Source: Mucor racemosus (lineage: Eukaryota > Mucoromycota > Mucoromycetes > Mucorales > Mucoraceae). Taken from it: 64,000 nucleotides of DNA. Positions within the stretch are counted from its first letter, which is position 1. Each line of letters starts with the position of its first letter. Position numbers and translations under genes: made by a program. The notes under the pieces are model-generated. The model searched no databases. It was not told where the DNA came from and saw only the letters and a program-made list of their open reading frames with translations. The stretch spans positions 372,001 to 436,000 of the forward strand of contig JAPEHQ010000012.1 in the NCBI GenBank assembly GCA_027405735.1, written 5' to 3'. Shown one piece after another: positions 23,166 through 35,572 of the stretch.

Positions 23166-23719
23166 CACCATCTATGGAGACTGTTTTAGAACTTGTGCGA
23201 TGATATAACGTTGAAGCTAACTTGGGTCGTTGTTCGTTGAAAGCGAATCTTTTAGTGATTTCAGTAGGCAGAAATAGGATGTTTTTCTGATGATTTTCTC
23301 AGTTCACAGTGGCTTGTGAAAGTAGAAATACATATTCTTTTGTGGAAAATATTTAAAACTACCTTCATGTATAATTGGAGATTAATTTAATCGATGTTCA
23401 CAACTGCAATGAAATGACACCTTTTATAGTCCCAAGTCGCCATTGTCATTTCAGAAAAATAACTGATCTCGATTCATACCTGAATCTCACTCCATAAAGA
23501 CTGAGTTCCAATCAGATCCCAATAAGCATAACGAGGAAACTCTATATTTATTGCTGGTGCCTGTAAAAGGAAGTATTCTTGATCAAAATACAAACTTCTA
23601 TAGCACGACACCTATGATATAAAAATGTACTCATTTTGCATTAATAATATATTTCAAAACTCCTGCTCATAAAATCGCAGTTGCAGCAATTCTAGATAAG
23701 GAATCACATCCCATAAAAA
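23166..23719. other. Spacer
   Basis: AT-rich, no gene or element recognised. Confidence 0.4.
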
Positions 23720-24090
23720 TAAGTTCAGTTGCATTTTAAATTATAACTGGAATGTTGAAAAATCAACACCCATCTAATGATAATTCTATCATAATATCAA
23801 ACAAAGTATTAACATCTTAACCAAGTATCTTATAAAAGAATGCCAATAAAAGACATTATGAATGAACACTTGTAAAATAGGCATCAACACACAAACATCC
23901 ATTATTTTACAATTCCTATAAATATAGCATACGTTATGAAGATATCGTTCTTTTTCTTCAGATTTCTTTTAATCAGAATAAAACCGTGGAAAGACTATAA
24001 TAATTGTATTTATCAACGCTTTTATTTTTTTATTTCATTTTTCATTTTTATAAAATTACTTCCATTTTATTGCAACAAGGATGTAATTTT
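23720..24090 (+). repeat. Dispersed repeat R6, forward copy
   Basis: Matches 44085-44458 in inverted orientation (TTTTAAATTATAACTGG, GTAAAATAGGCATCAACACA, ATAAAACCGTGGAAAGACTA, CAACGCTTTT). An ATAAATATAGCAT promoter-like word and an overall LTR-like layout suggest retroelement origin, but I found no target duplication. Confidence 0.6.
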
Positions 24091-24149
24091 TTCTATGTTT
24101 TCTGCTGTTGTAAATAATAATTTATTATTTTGTAAAAGTTAAGTCTCAT

Positions 24150-24260
24150 TATTCAGGTATTAATTTCTATATTCAGAAGATAGATCTAATCAACTGCTAC
24201 TTTTCATTTTTTGTTCCAGCGAAAAATATTGATTTTTCGTCGAGATAATCAAAATAATAG
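24150..24260 (+). repeat. Repeat R1, copy B, left part
   Basis: Contains the conserved R1 words TTTTTTGTTCCAGCGAAAAA and CGTCGAGATAATCAAAATAA. R1 is interrupted after 24260 by the Crypton and resumes at 27167. The word CGAAAAATATTGATTTTTCG is an inverted repeat with a 4-nt centre. Confidence 0.8.
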
Positions 24261-24285
24261 GGACTTATCTTCAAGTTCGCATACT

Positions 24286-24298
24286 GAGTCCCGGACTC
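24286..24298. promoter_or_regulatory. Crypton left-end palindrome and GGGACTT cluster
   Basis: GAGTCC-C-GGACTC is a perfect palindrome around a central C. GGGACTT lies on either side at 24260-24266 and 24316-24322. The same heptamer family recurs at the right end. These are candidate recombinase-binding sites, by inference only. Confidence 0.45.
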
Positions 24299-24469
24299 AA
24301 GTCCCACCCTAATGAGGGACTTCAAATCAATAAATGTCTTATGATCAGCTTTCTGCATGAAATGTTTCACAAATAAATATTACTGAGAGCTGTCATCGAA
24401 GAGAATATTCTTAATTTTAACAAATAAATAATAAACAAACCATTTGAAAAAGAATAATCCACTTATACA

Positions 24470-26829
24470 ATGACTAAGAAAACTGCAACTGCATCTATTA
24501 ATAGTAGAATGTCCGCTTCATCTTCTACCTTGATTGATAATGATATTGATATGATCAATATGATTGTCACTAATGATATTGATACGGTCAATACTGATAT
24601 GGTTGACAACAACCAAAATGATGGTTCCAATGTAATATATGACATGGCAAGGAGTCTTGAAATTACTGCTGAACAAGCTCAAGATAATAGACCCATGAAC
24701 ACTAAAAAAGCATATTCAGCGAAAGCTAAAGAGTTTCTTACATGGGCAGAGAAAACCTTTGTACATGAAGATAAATTGCAAAGAGGAATTGTTTCTGGGG
24801 AAAAATTAAATTATTTTCTACACAAGGAGGTGAAAGCAAAGAATATTGCTAATGAATTTAGCTTTTGATACTAACTGTCTTGTACGCCCTTATTATCCCA
24901 GGTTTTAAATCGTTTCTCTCGCAGAAAGACGAAAACAAAAGCAGCTCAAAGAATCAAATTTTCAACTGTCGAACAATACATAGCAGCAATTACAGATCTA
25001 TACAAGACACAAGTTATAAAGAAAATAAATTGTAATAAAAATCCAAGAAAAGTAATTGCAAGCGTATTGAAAAGTGCTAAAGAACGAGAATTCCAGACCA
25101 AGAGATCTAATTGCGAAGATCGTGGAGAAGGAACACTTGCCGATGGTTATACTTCATTAGATAAAGTAGCAAATGTCATACAGTTCTATTTGAATAGCCA
25201 AAGAAATCATGGAGAAAACTTGAGAGATGCTGCCGCATTTCTTTTCTCCCATTATTTTCTACTACGAGGACAATCTATCAGGCATGCTGAATTGACAGAT
25301 TTTCAAACAGTTAATTTAGATAATGAGAGTATCAGGCCTGACATAGAATGTCCTGCTCTGGTGATGGTGTTGCGACAGGGAAAAACAAACAAAAATAACC
25401 GCTTGGAACTTGGTGGCTGCATCCGTAACACTCGCGTTGAAATTTGCCCTATAATGTCTCTTGGCCTATATTTGTTTTGGCGTTTTTATGTTGAGAATGA
25501 GCCGTTTCCCGACTTCACTACTTCTCATAATTGGTATTTTATAAAGCTTTTTAAATCTGATAACCAGGATTTAAAGAAAATCTGGAGCTACAACAGCCAT
25601 CGTGATGCCGTTATAAGAGGATTAGATGGAGCAAAAATTTTCTCTAAAACAAAAACACATATAAACCGTGGCTCTTCTGCGAGGATGGCTGATCTTGCTG
25701 GTGTTCACGAAGACCAAATTCGTCGTCTCGGTCGTTGGAATAATACAACAATGAATGGTGCTTACCTTACTGGTTTGCCCAGGGAAGCAATGCGTGCAAT
25801 GGCGGGTTTTACTATTCAGCAAGGACAATTTTACATTCCCAGGGCCTCACTGGATCCTCCTGAAGATTTGACCAAGTTGATTTTTCCCCTACTGGATGAA
25901 TGGAACGATCGATTACTAGCTAAGAATGTTGGTAAGAATAATGGTGACCCTATGGAAGTTACCGTGGCTGCAAAAGCTTGCTTTCAACTGTTTTTTATGT
26001 TGAGAAAAATTATTATTCAAGATTCAATTGTGATGATGGAGAAATTCCCCAATCATCCATTATGGCAAAATGAATTGTTTTCTAATCCTATGTTTTTAGA
26101 ATATAAAGAGTAAGCACTTGTTTGTGTTTTATATAGTATAAACTAATAAATCTTCTTCAAAGACGCATGACAGTGATCATGAAAGATAACAATGACCCTG
26201 CAAACATTTTGCTCCAACGTTGTGTTCCAATTTTAGAGGAAAAGATACGCATAATGCATAATGACCTTTCTTCAAAATTGAATGATCATCTCACTACTCA
26301 AGAAACAACTAATGATTATATAACCCGTCTAATTACAGGTCAAGCAAGTATAAACCTCAGCGTGAACTTACCAGATTTACAAAATGGCCAATCTCACATT
26401 TCAGCAACCACAAAACCACAACAAAACTTGATGTCAAATTCCAATCCACCACCACCAACATTATCCTCATCATCATCAAATTCTCTTGAAGTTACAGAAA
26501 AGGTACCACATTACCAAATGAGTCGAGGAATTGTGTCCATCAAAGACTTGTGGAGAGAATGGAAACATGGTTTGTGCGGTGGATATGCGGTACAAGATTT
26601 GGAAGAAAAGTTTGGAACAAGATGGAGACGAGCAGAGAAGGAAAAGAAGTTCTTCAATAGAAGAAAACTTATCATCAAGACAATCGAGGATTACGCCATG
26701 AAAAGGAACATTAGTTTAGAAACTGCAGTAAATATTGCAGAACGAAGAAGATCACAGAAAGGATACTCGTTGCATTGGTTGGCGAATAACAAAATTGAAA
26801 TCTTTGGAGTCAATGATGGCTCATTGTAA
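24470..26829 (+). CDS. Crypton tyrosine recombinase with GCR1_C-type DNA-binding domain
   Basis: Site-specific recombinase that would excise and insert the element. Exons 24470-24829, 24902-26109 and 26163-26829 give 744 aa with no stops; intron 1 has an ATACTAACT branch site. Residues ~75-170 form the N-terminal core-binding part (NTKKAYSAKAKEFLTWAEKT, FSTVEQYIAAITDLY). The catalytic set is complete: Arg242 or Arg247 in LLRGQSIRHAEL, Lys281 in RQGKTN, His373-x-x-Arg376 in THINRGSSARMADLAG, Trp399 in GRWNN and Tyr408 in GAYLTGLPR. The C-terminal ~75 residues (RGIVSIKDLWREWKHG..., GTRWRRAEK...) match the GCR1_C fold used by fungal Cryptons. A Ser/Pro-rich linker separates the two. The intact frame suggests recent activity. 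Crypton is preferred over DIRS or Ngaro because no reverse transcriptase is nearby. Confidence 0.9.
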
Positions 26830-27047
26830 TAGCTTTTTCTGTTCTTTCTTTGCATTTCTTTATATTTTATTATTATTTCTATATATATACATATATATTC
26901 AATAAATAAACATCATTTAATTTACTGTAAATACAACAAGTATCATAATATCATATTGAAGTCTAAGCATAACATTTTACAAAATGAAGTCGATCTTGCC
27001 ATGATTGTATTGACATAAATTTATTATTTTTTCCCTGAGGACTTGAT

Positions 27048-27073
27048 CCGTAAATAAGTGCACTTATTTACGG
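27048..27073. other. Perfect 26-bp palindrome near the Crypton right end
   Basis: CCGTAAATAAGTG is joined directly to its reverse complement CACTTATTTACGG. A weaker copy of the core (AATAAG-TGAG-CTTATT) sits at 27084-27099. The positions suggest a recombinase site or a strong structure near the element's transcript end. Confidence 0.75.
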
Positions 27074-27166
27074 TTGTTTCTCAAATAAGTGAGCTTATTA
27101 GCATACTGGGTTCTAATAGTGTAGGGGACTTCCGGGACTTCCGAGGACTTCGACACAAAATAATAG

Positions 27167-28085
27167 TTTTTATCATAGCTTAAAACCTATCGTCACGGGG
27201 TTCCAAAATCTATTTTAAAAAATGGACGAAAAATGATCTAAAAAACAGAATCGTTTAATGGCTCATGAGCTGCAAAGTAAGTCGACTTAGCGTATTGAAT
27301 AGTTTTTGTACAGTTTTGGATTCTGCATCCATCTAAATAAACATTAGACAGATATTCCACATTAAATTATGCGCAAAATGCAATTGAAATTTTGGAAATT
27401 TTTTAAAGATACACATCACTTTTTATAAACATATTTTAACATATAAGTAATTGAAATGATACGAAAAGAATTATCTATCGATCGAGCTATTGTGAAACCT
27501 TCTAGCTGCATTTTTCGTAGAGAAAACCAGATTTTTATTCAAATTTTTCATATTCAGAATTTGAGATGAGGGTATATAAGGGAAAAATGGAAGCTAAAAA
27601 TGGAGATACCTTTTTGTGCACATTTTTGAGGATATCTCCACGAAAAATCAATATTTTGAAAAACTCTAAATTGGGTCCGAGAGAGCTTAATGAGGTTAAT
27701 GACATGAATGTAAAAAAATGTTGCTCAATTTAACCAATATTCTGAAACCTACTATAGAAATGTGAAAAAAATGAAAAAAAAAATAAAAGTGCTCAGAATT
27801 TTTTTATATTAACATATGTTATAGAGCACTTCAAAAAAGTAAGTATAGCTTAATTTTTTCTAGAGATATGAAGCCTCAAAGTTTTCAATCCATTAGCTGT
27901 GAAATACGCATAAAAAATCTGAAACATTAGCACTGAAAAATTAATACCAACTGCAAAAAGTAGGATATTTCCGGGCACTTATTTTTGAATTAAAGCTGAA
28001 CATCTCAGGTACATTGGCATATAATTTTTTCTTGTTGTTATTTAGTGAAAACAAAAAGTAGAGCATGGATGAAAAGTTGTATCTG
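27167..28085 (+). repeat. Repeat R1, copy B, right part
   Basis: Resumes R1 after the Crypton with ATAGCTTAAAACCTATCG and ACGGGGTTCCAAAAT, and continues through GGGATGAGGGTAT-like and GTACATTGGCAT words. Similarity to the other copies stops near 28085. Confidence 0.75.
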
Positions 28086-29983
28086 TGTAAAAACGACATA
28101 TTTCAACATTTCCGCCGGAAAAAAAAATATCTTAACAACAAATTAGCCATGATTAAATATAGAAGGATTTTAACTGAATCCTCAGAGTTTTTTTTATCAT
28201 AACCTCCTTTTTTTTTAATGTTGATCCTTCTCTACAGTTGTATTTACGTTTGATTTTAGTCCCATATACATGCTAATTTGTGGTTTCTTTCATTAAAGAG
28301 TTCCCATCTACCGTCTATGGTAGTAATTATCGTTTACTACCACTTTGATTTAAGCAACAATTCCACCCAATGACATAGATGGAGTGTACAATCATTTGGA
28401 TACGCGGCAAGCATCATGGCGTATTATCATTCGATTAAGCTTTTTCACAATTGAGCATTTTATATTACTTAAACTGATACCCGTAACAGCATTCTTATAA
28501 TGATTTTATCGCGGGAATGTTGTGTATTGAAATTGAATACATGAGTTTTGCGCAAAACTAAATACACTGCCTAAATTGAATTGATTTCTCAACCAATTGA
28601 TGTCCCTATTTGATTTGGTTGCTCGCATAGATATGCCTTCAGGTATAATGCATTCAAAGACTACAATAATTGCATAAATACACGTCCCTAAACAAATGTA
28701 ATCTGACCCTCTTTTCTAAAATGAACGCTGATTCAAGATTTTTTTACACAAAGATAAGCAATGCACGGCGCACCACGGCAGACTACATTTAAGTTATGAA
28801 ACTTGGCAAATCAACCGAGGCTTTCAGATGAATGACCTTTAAAAACAAATGCATTTAATAAAGAAATAGGTAGAACAAACCTATATAAATTATTCCAAAT
28901 GTTTCTATTGAATATTCATTGCTTTTAACCAACCTTGATTATTTATTATGGAAAAAAATATATCCTTCTGTTTCTTGGCAGTTTATGTATTCAGAAATCG
29001 AGGACCCTGAAATTAATAACTTTTCCTCCTAGATACGGACTTGATCTTGATATTTTATTTATTCAATAAACAATAACAAATGTGGTAGGATATCAATTCT
29101 GCTTGCAGCCACGTGGATTGCCACGCTATTTCCCTTTTTTTTCAAACTACATGGACGGTAAATCTCCTTCCGTTTAGCAGCAGTGAAAATAATACTGAAA
29201 TATCAATACATATATACCTGTATTATTTCTGCAAGAGAAAGAACAGCCTCCATGTACGCTCATATGTTAGATTACCACCAAATCAAATACAAATTCAATG
29301 ACATAATGGCCATTAATACATGTAACCAAACTTTAAAATTTTACAATTAAACGTGGTGTATTCTTTTTCATGTGCAATAAGCTTTTTTTCGTTCTCATTG
29401 TAATACATTTACAATTTAAACAATTCAATGTTTTTTTATTATATTTTCCACATGGCTTTTTGTAGCTTATGAAATAACACAAACAAAGATATTCAAATTG
29501 TAACACACAGTGAATTAATTTAGTGCCATGATATCGACAAAATCAGTTCATTTCCCTGGTTCATGTCAAGCAATTCAATCGAAAATAAACTCAGATTCAC
29601 GATTTCACATAGTTTTTTAATAGAATGAACACATGTTTTACCACCAAAAGTAATTTTATATACATAAATTGACAGATTGCAACAAAAAAAAAAAAAAAAA
29701 ACTTTAATTTACTGTTGTACATTATATTTTGATATAGGTTTTATATAAGAAAATTAGAAGAGAGAAAAAAAAGCGAGAATTAAATTATACCACACAATAC
29801 GGTGAAAAAAAAACCATAGTAGTAATAAACATCAAGTACATACGAAGAAAAAGGAGGAATAAATAGAATAAACTATTAAATAATCATAAAGAGAGAAAGA
29901 TAGGATGGCAGTAAGGGGGGTTCTTTTTTGTGTGAAATTAGAATAAAGTAATATAGAGAGTAATAATAATATGGAAAATGACA
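28086..29983. other. Intergenic stretch, includes the RAS 3' flank
   Basis: No gene recognised. A run of A at about 29685-29700 and AATAAA words near 29858 and 29884 lie on the plus strand. Confidence 0.4.
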
Positions 29984-30847
<864 letters not shown>

Positions 30848-31760
30848 TTTTGAAAAATAATCCGAGAAGAGAAAACAAACACAAAAAAAAAAGAAAGGAT
30901 AAAGAGAATCAAATAAAAAAGAAAAGGAGAAAAAAAAAAGGTGCAAGGTTATACGACAAAAAGAATTGATGGAGACACACACACATAATCATCAATCATC
31001 GCACACAAGCACACTCTCACACAATAGGCTGTGACGTTTGTCAGCGAAGCTAGTAGATTTCTCAAGTTACATGATGATTATTACATGTTTCTCTAATTGG
31101 TCCAATGCCTTTCATGGAGATCAATTTAGATTTATGATTTGAAGATCAAAAAATGAATAATTGCTCGTATTTATCAGCAGTTTTCTCGGTTGAAATACTC
31201 AACATGTTTATCTTGTCAATTACGATTCTCCCCCTCCACCCCTCTTTTTCTTTTTGGATTGATACTCAACTACACAGAATTTTAGTTTCTACCATCCAAG
31301 TCTCCTAATATTTTGTATATTTTACATCAATGGCAAAACAATATAGAAAAAGTTACACAATTTTTTTTTTTTTTTTTTAGCCTTGTACATTTTTAATTCA
31401 ATACAATTTTCTTTTTTTTTTTTTATGATCATAAAAATGTAGATGTATTTGTTTGTTATATTTGTTTGTTGCTGTATAGCTCAATAGAAGTCCCTGACAT
31501 GCCACATATTGCGGTGTTAATTCCCTGGTTTTTAAGGGTCCACGTTGTCATGGTAATTCAATCTCTTGAGCTCTAAAAATATGCAGCTAAAAACGTCTAA
31601 TGCAGTCAACTACAACATATCAATGCATCGTATTACCACAATAATTAGCATCAAGACACAATTTCATAAAGATTGAAAGTTTTGTGCTTTCCTAATCAAA
31701 AGAGCTTTTTTTATTTTTTCAAACGGAAAAAGTATTAAACGTTTCTTTTTTCTGTCTCGT

Positions 31761-31809
<49 letters not shown>

Positions 31810-33178
31810 GAAAAATCGAAAGCTAACTATATGAGCGATCAAAAACTATTTTTCTAATCAATATCAAAACTACTTCGACTATACACATTTTATTTGCTTA
31901 TAGGCTTTCGTTGAATGTTTGTCGAAAGAAATAAGAAAAAATTGGGTTTGTAATTTTCTAAATCCTTTGAAATTGATAATTTTGATGGCGCATTTAGGGA
32001 TGAAGACTCTATACACTGGCTATTTAATAGCAAAAATATAACATGATCTGCTAAAATATGTTGATTGCATTATTTGATACACTAAAATACGACTGTAGGA
32101 TGCATTTATAAAACATTAACCTGATCTACAATTACAATCTGACAAATAGAGGTTACAGACCCAGCTGATGTCGCTCAAAATTTAATTTGGACATAAAACA
32201 AAGCTTGAATCATATTCTGTAGACTTATAGGTATGAATAGAAACCATTAAATGTATATAATTAATGTAAACGTTACCCTTCGCTCCTAAATTTATTGTAG
32301 AATCAGCTAAAAAATGGCCTTTTGGCGGCTCATTTTCTACCGTTGTAGAAGGTTCCAGGAGCTCGGACCCACTGCCCACTGTTTCTCACAATTCGTAGTT
32401 ACTTTCTGATACATTATTTGTAAAATTTGGGATCATGAAAAATGATGCGATTTTGAAGCAATTTTCATGAGGTACTATAAGGTCGAGATGACCAATTTTA
32501 CCTTAAAGGATTTTTACATTCCAAAAAGCGAAATTTCACTAAGGGGTTTATAAGCTTCAATTATGTTAAATTTTATGCAAAATGTGAATATATTTTTTAT
32601 TAAAAAGTTTTATATTTGAAATTTCTGCTTTTCTCTTAAAAACCGTTATTTTAAATATCCAAATTTTCTCAAACTTTTCGGTGACAACTTTTTTTGAAAT
32701 TTATTTTATTCGATAGAGAATTAAGATCTTTACAGACTATTATTATTAAAGCAAGTTTGTTTATTATAGCATATTTTGAGATATTGCTACTGAAACATTT
32801 TTTTTGTCATTTTTCATCAAAAACGATCAAATGATATCAATCGCGAAAAGCGGAGTTTTAATATAATTTCTCCTCCATGTCTGAATCATCCTCTGTCATC
32901 AAGATATTGGCAAAACTGTGCTATTAAACCCACCTCAAATCTATACAATGTTAGTATTAAATTACATAGGAGGGATTTGTCTATCTTTTGATACCAAAAT
33001 ATGTATGGTCCATCACACGGTTCAAAACCAATTGCAACATTGGTATCCAGATGTCTATTACTACCATACCATGTTTACAAGCCACGAGCTTCCAAATTTT
33101 TCTCGGAGGTTCTTTTTAAAACGCGTTTAGAGGAATATTTTTCTTCTATCCCTTTCACAAAACAACCACATATTCAAA
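30848..33178. other. Spacer between divergent RAS and Arc1-like genes
   Basis: The RAS side has A/G-rich tracts (polypyrimidine on its own strand) and CA repeats. A T-run of about 43-45 bases covers ~31762-31806. No gene is supported. The minus-strand open frame at 32182-32379 has no motif. 32400-32830 is AT-rich and repeat-like but was not aligned to the named families. Confidence 0.45.
31762..31806. repeat. Long poly(T) tract
   Basis: About 43-45 consecutive T, by far the longest homopolymer in the window. It could be the poly(A) tail of a minus-strand retrocopy lying to its right, or simple slippage. No target duplication was recognised. Confidence 0.8.
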
Positions 33179-34811
33179 ATGGCTGCTGTTCTTCGTATTC
33201 CCGAGAAAAATGCTAGTGAAGTCCTCTTGATCTCCAAGTTGATTCAATCTGATGTCAAGATCGAAACTTCCGCCGAACTTGTTTTAGAAGTAAAATAATG
33301 TGATTTATGCTTGAATCATGTAAAGAGACTCAACTGACATTGTTGTATAGATGGACGGTGAAAAGATTGATGCTCCCAACACTATCATCAAGGCACTTGT
33401 TTCCAAGTCCAACAAGGCCGAATTACTCGGTGCTGATAAGGCTGAACAAGCTCAAGTAAGATTTTTGATAGTGTTTTTTCTGACACATTTGACTAAAATT
33501 GACAGTTTATCTTGTAAAGATTGAAGAATGGTTATCTTTTGCCAACCAATCTCTTAGAGGTGTTGGTAAGAAGGAAATTGTTTCCAACATTGAGGTATGC
33601 AAAATGAGAAAAATAATGGGATTGTCATGCAGTTTTATTCATTTTTTATAATATAGAAAAAAATCAATGAGCATTTAAGCACCAAGACTTATTTCATCAA
33701 TAACCATTTAACCATTGTTGATGTTGTTATCTTTGGTCTTTTGTTCCCTCACAGTGTATGTTTGTGTGTTTTGTGGTTTGATCTATCCATATAAAAACTA
33801 ATGGAAAATTGAAAATATTAGAAAAGCATCAAGGTTACTTCTGCTCCCAATACTTTGCGTTGGTTCGATCTTGTTCAAAACACTGTTGTCAAGGCCAACA
33901 ACTTGACTGAAGATTTCCCTCTTGTTGAAATTAATCTTGATGATGTCCCTGAGCCTGCTGCTCCCGTTGTCGCTGTAAGTTTTTTCAGTGAGGAATTTTG
34001 CATGAAAAATAGGTTTGTAGTAATGTTTTTTCAAATTATAGAAAAAGGGTGATAAGAAGGGCGGTGATGCTAAGGCTGCTGCTCCTGCCAAGGACAATAA
34101 GAAACCTGAAGCCGCTGCCGCTGCTGCCAATGCCGGTAAGGATAACAAGAAGGGTCCTGTTGAAGGCGGTAAGCCCAAGAAGGAGAAGAAGAAGGCCGAA
34201 AAGAAGCCAGCTGGTAGGTTTTTTTTTAATCACATATAGTTTTTGCATAAAAACTAAATGTTTTCATTACAGCTGCTCCTGTAGAGACTGATCAACCCGT
34301 TGTTTCTCGTATTGATATTCGTGTTGGTTTAATCAAGACAGTCAAGAAGCACGAAGGAGCTGATTCTCTTTATGTTGAAGAAATTGATGTAGGGGAAGAG
34401 GAACCTCGTACTATTGTTTCAGGTCTTGTTAAATGGTATCCTGTTGAAGAGATGGAGAACCGTTATGTTCTTGTTTTAGCCAATTTGAAGCCTGCTAGTA
34501 TGCGTGGTGTCAAGTCATTTGGTATGGTTTTGTGTGCATCTGCTGCTGATGGATCTGCTGTTGAGTTATTAGCTCCTATTGATACATCCAAGGTTAAGCC
34601 TGGAGACAGAGTTTACATTGAAGGTCAAGAAGGAGAGCCTGAGAAGGTCTTGAATCCCAAGAAGAAGTATTGGGAAGCTGTTCAACCTGAACTTCATACC
34701 AATGATGATCTCATTGCTCTTTATGGTGATAAACCTCTTCTTATTAGAACTGCTTCTGGTGAAGCTATTCAATGTAAGGCTGCTACTGTCAAGAATGGTG
34801 GTATTAAATAA
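33179..34811 (+). CDS. ARC1: Arc1/AIMP1-like tRNA-binding aminoacyl-tRNA synthetase cofactor
   Basis: Cytoplasmic cofactor that in yeast binds tRNA and the methionyl- and glutamyl-tRNA synthetases to raise aminoacylation efficiency. Seven exons: 33179-33289, 33351-33455, 33520-33594, 33657-33755, 33822-33974, 34042-34213 and 34273-34811 (417 aa). Residues ~1-180 resemble the GST-C-like interaction domain (EEWLSFANQSLRG, FINNHLTIVDVVIFGLL). Residues ~185-240 are a Lys/Ala-rich linker (KKGDKKGGDAKAAAPAKDN). The C-terminal ~170 residues form the EMAPII-type tRNA-binding OB domain (RIDIRVGLIKTVKKHEGADS, LANLKPASMRGVKSFGMVLCAS). An EMAPII domain alone could also be AIMP1 or a MetRS tail. The N-terminal half and the length favour Arc1. 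Confidence 0.88.
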
Positions 34812-35572
34812 ATAAACTGTGTTGTATTTTCTATTTCCCTTTCTTTATATATACATATATACAATCTTGTTACACTTGCCATGCTCTCTCTCTTTTTTTT
34901 TTTTTATTTTTTTTTTTTATTAGTATTTAATCGACAATAAATATATTACCCCCTCAAAATTGGGTAAATTGAATCAAAAAATGCACTGGATATGCTGCCA
35001 ATTACAATATTCTAGGGTCAAGAAGAATATTTGGTTTATACATTAACATCCTATATCATATATTTAGATACATGTACCACATCAACCTTAAAATAAATCT
35101 GTGGTAATCTTTTGTCGAGTCATTTAATTAGAATTCAAGTTAGTATAGAACGTTTTGCGGTTATAATTTAAATCCATTTGTTACAATATGTGAAATTACG
35201 GCGATTATTTTATAGAAAACAGGGCAGGGTAAAGGATAACAACATTGTAAATGATGGTGTTCCCATGGTCGGAGTGGATAGTAAACGTGGATACAAACCA
35301 AAATAGGGGTGCAACAAATGGAAGCCAAGGCACACAGACACGAGAAGGTGGTTGGATAAATCCTACTGACATCTTTAGTAATGTAGTATGGTATATAAAT
35401 GTTGTGTATCTGTCTCCCTCTTTTTTCTTTTTTTTGTTTTTGTTTTTTTCTTTGATCTTTATTTTAGCTTGTTTTCTCGATACATTCAGCATTTAGATAT
35501 ACACTGAAAATTGTATATAATTCAATATTTTAACTATATTGTATAATACACACGCGTACACAAATAGAATTT
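34812..35572. other. Spacer between Arc1-like and PUF genes
   Basis: T-rich tracts at 34893-34920 and 35420-35450. No coding region supported. Confidence 0.5.

Larger units (their letters stand above)
24250..27166 (+). mobile_element. Complete-looking Crypton (tyrosine-recombinase DNA transposon)
   Basis: The element occupies about 24261-27166 (2.9 kb) inside an R1 repeat. The 11-bp CAAAATAATAG flanks it at 24250-24260 and 27156-27166, and uninterrupted R1 copies carry this word once. There are no terminal inverted repeats, as expected for Cryptons, which are thought to move as circles. Both ends share GCATACTG (24279-24286, 27101-27108) and clusters of GGGACTT. One three-exon recombinase gene fills the centre. 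Established families: Crypton YR plus GCR1_C. The exact boundary within the 11-bp repeat cannot be fixed. Confidence 0.85.

Noticed and set aside
23720..24090. R6 as a fourth LTR family
   Set aside because: TG/CA-like ends can be imagined, but homology extends past them and no target duplication was found at either copy.
31460..31560. TAGCTCAAT resembling a tRNA A box
   Set aside because: No GGTTCGA-type B box and no cloverleaf pairing found.
32182..32379. 65-codon minus-strand open frame
   Set aside because: No motif, splice context or start context.
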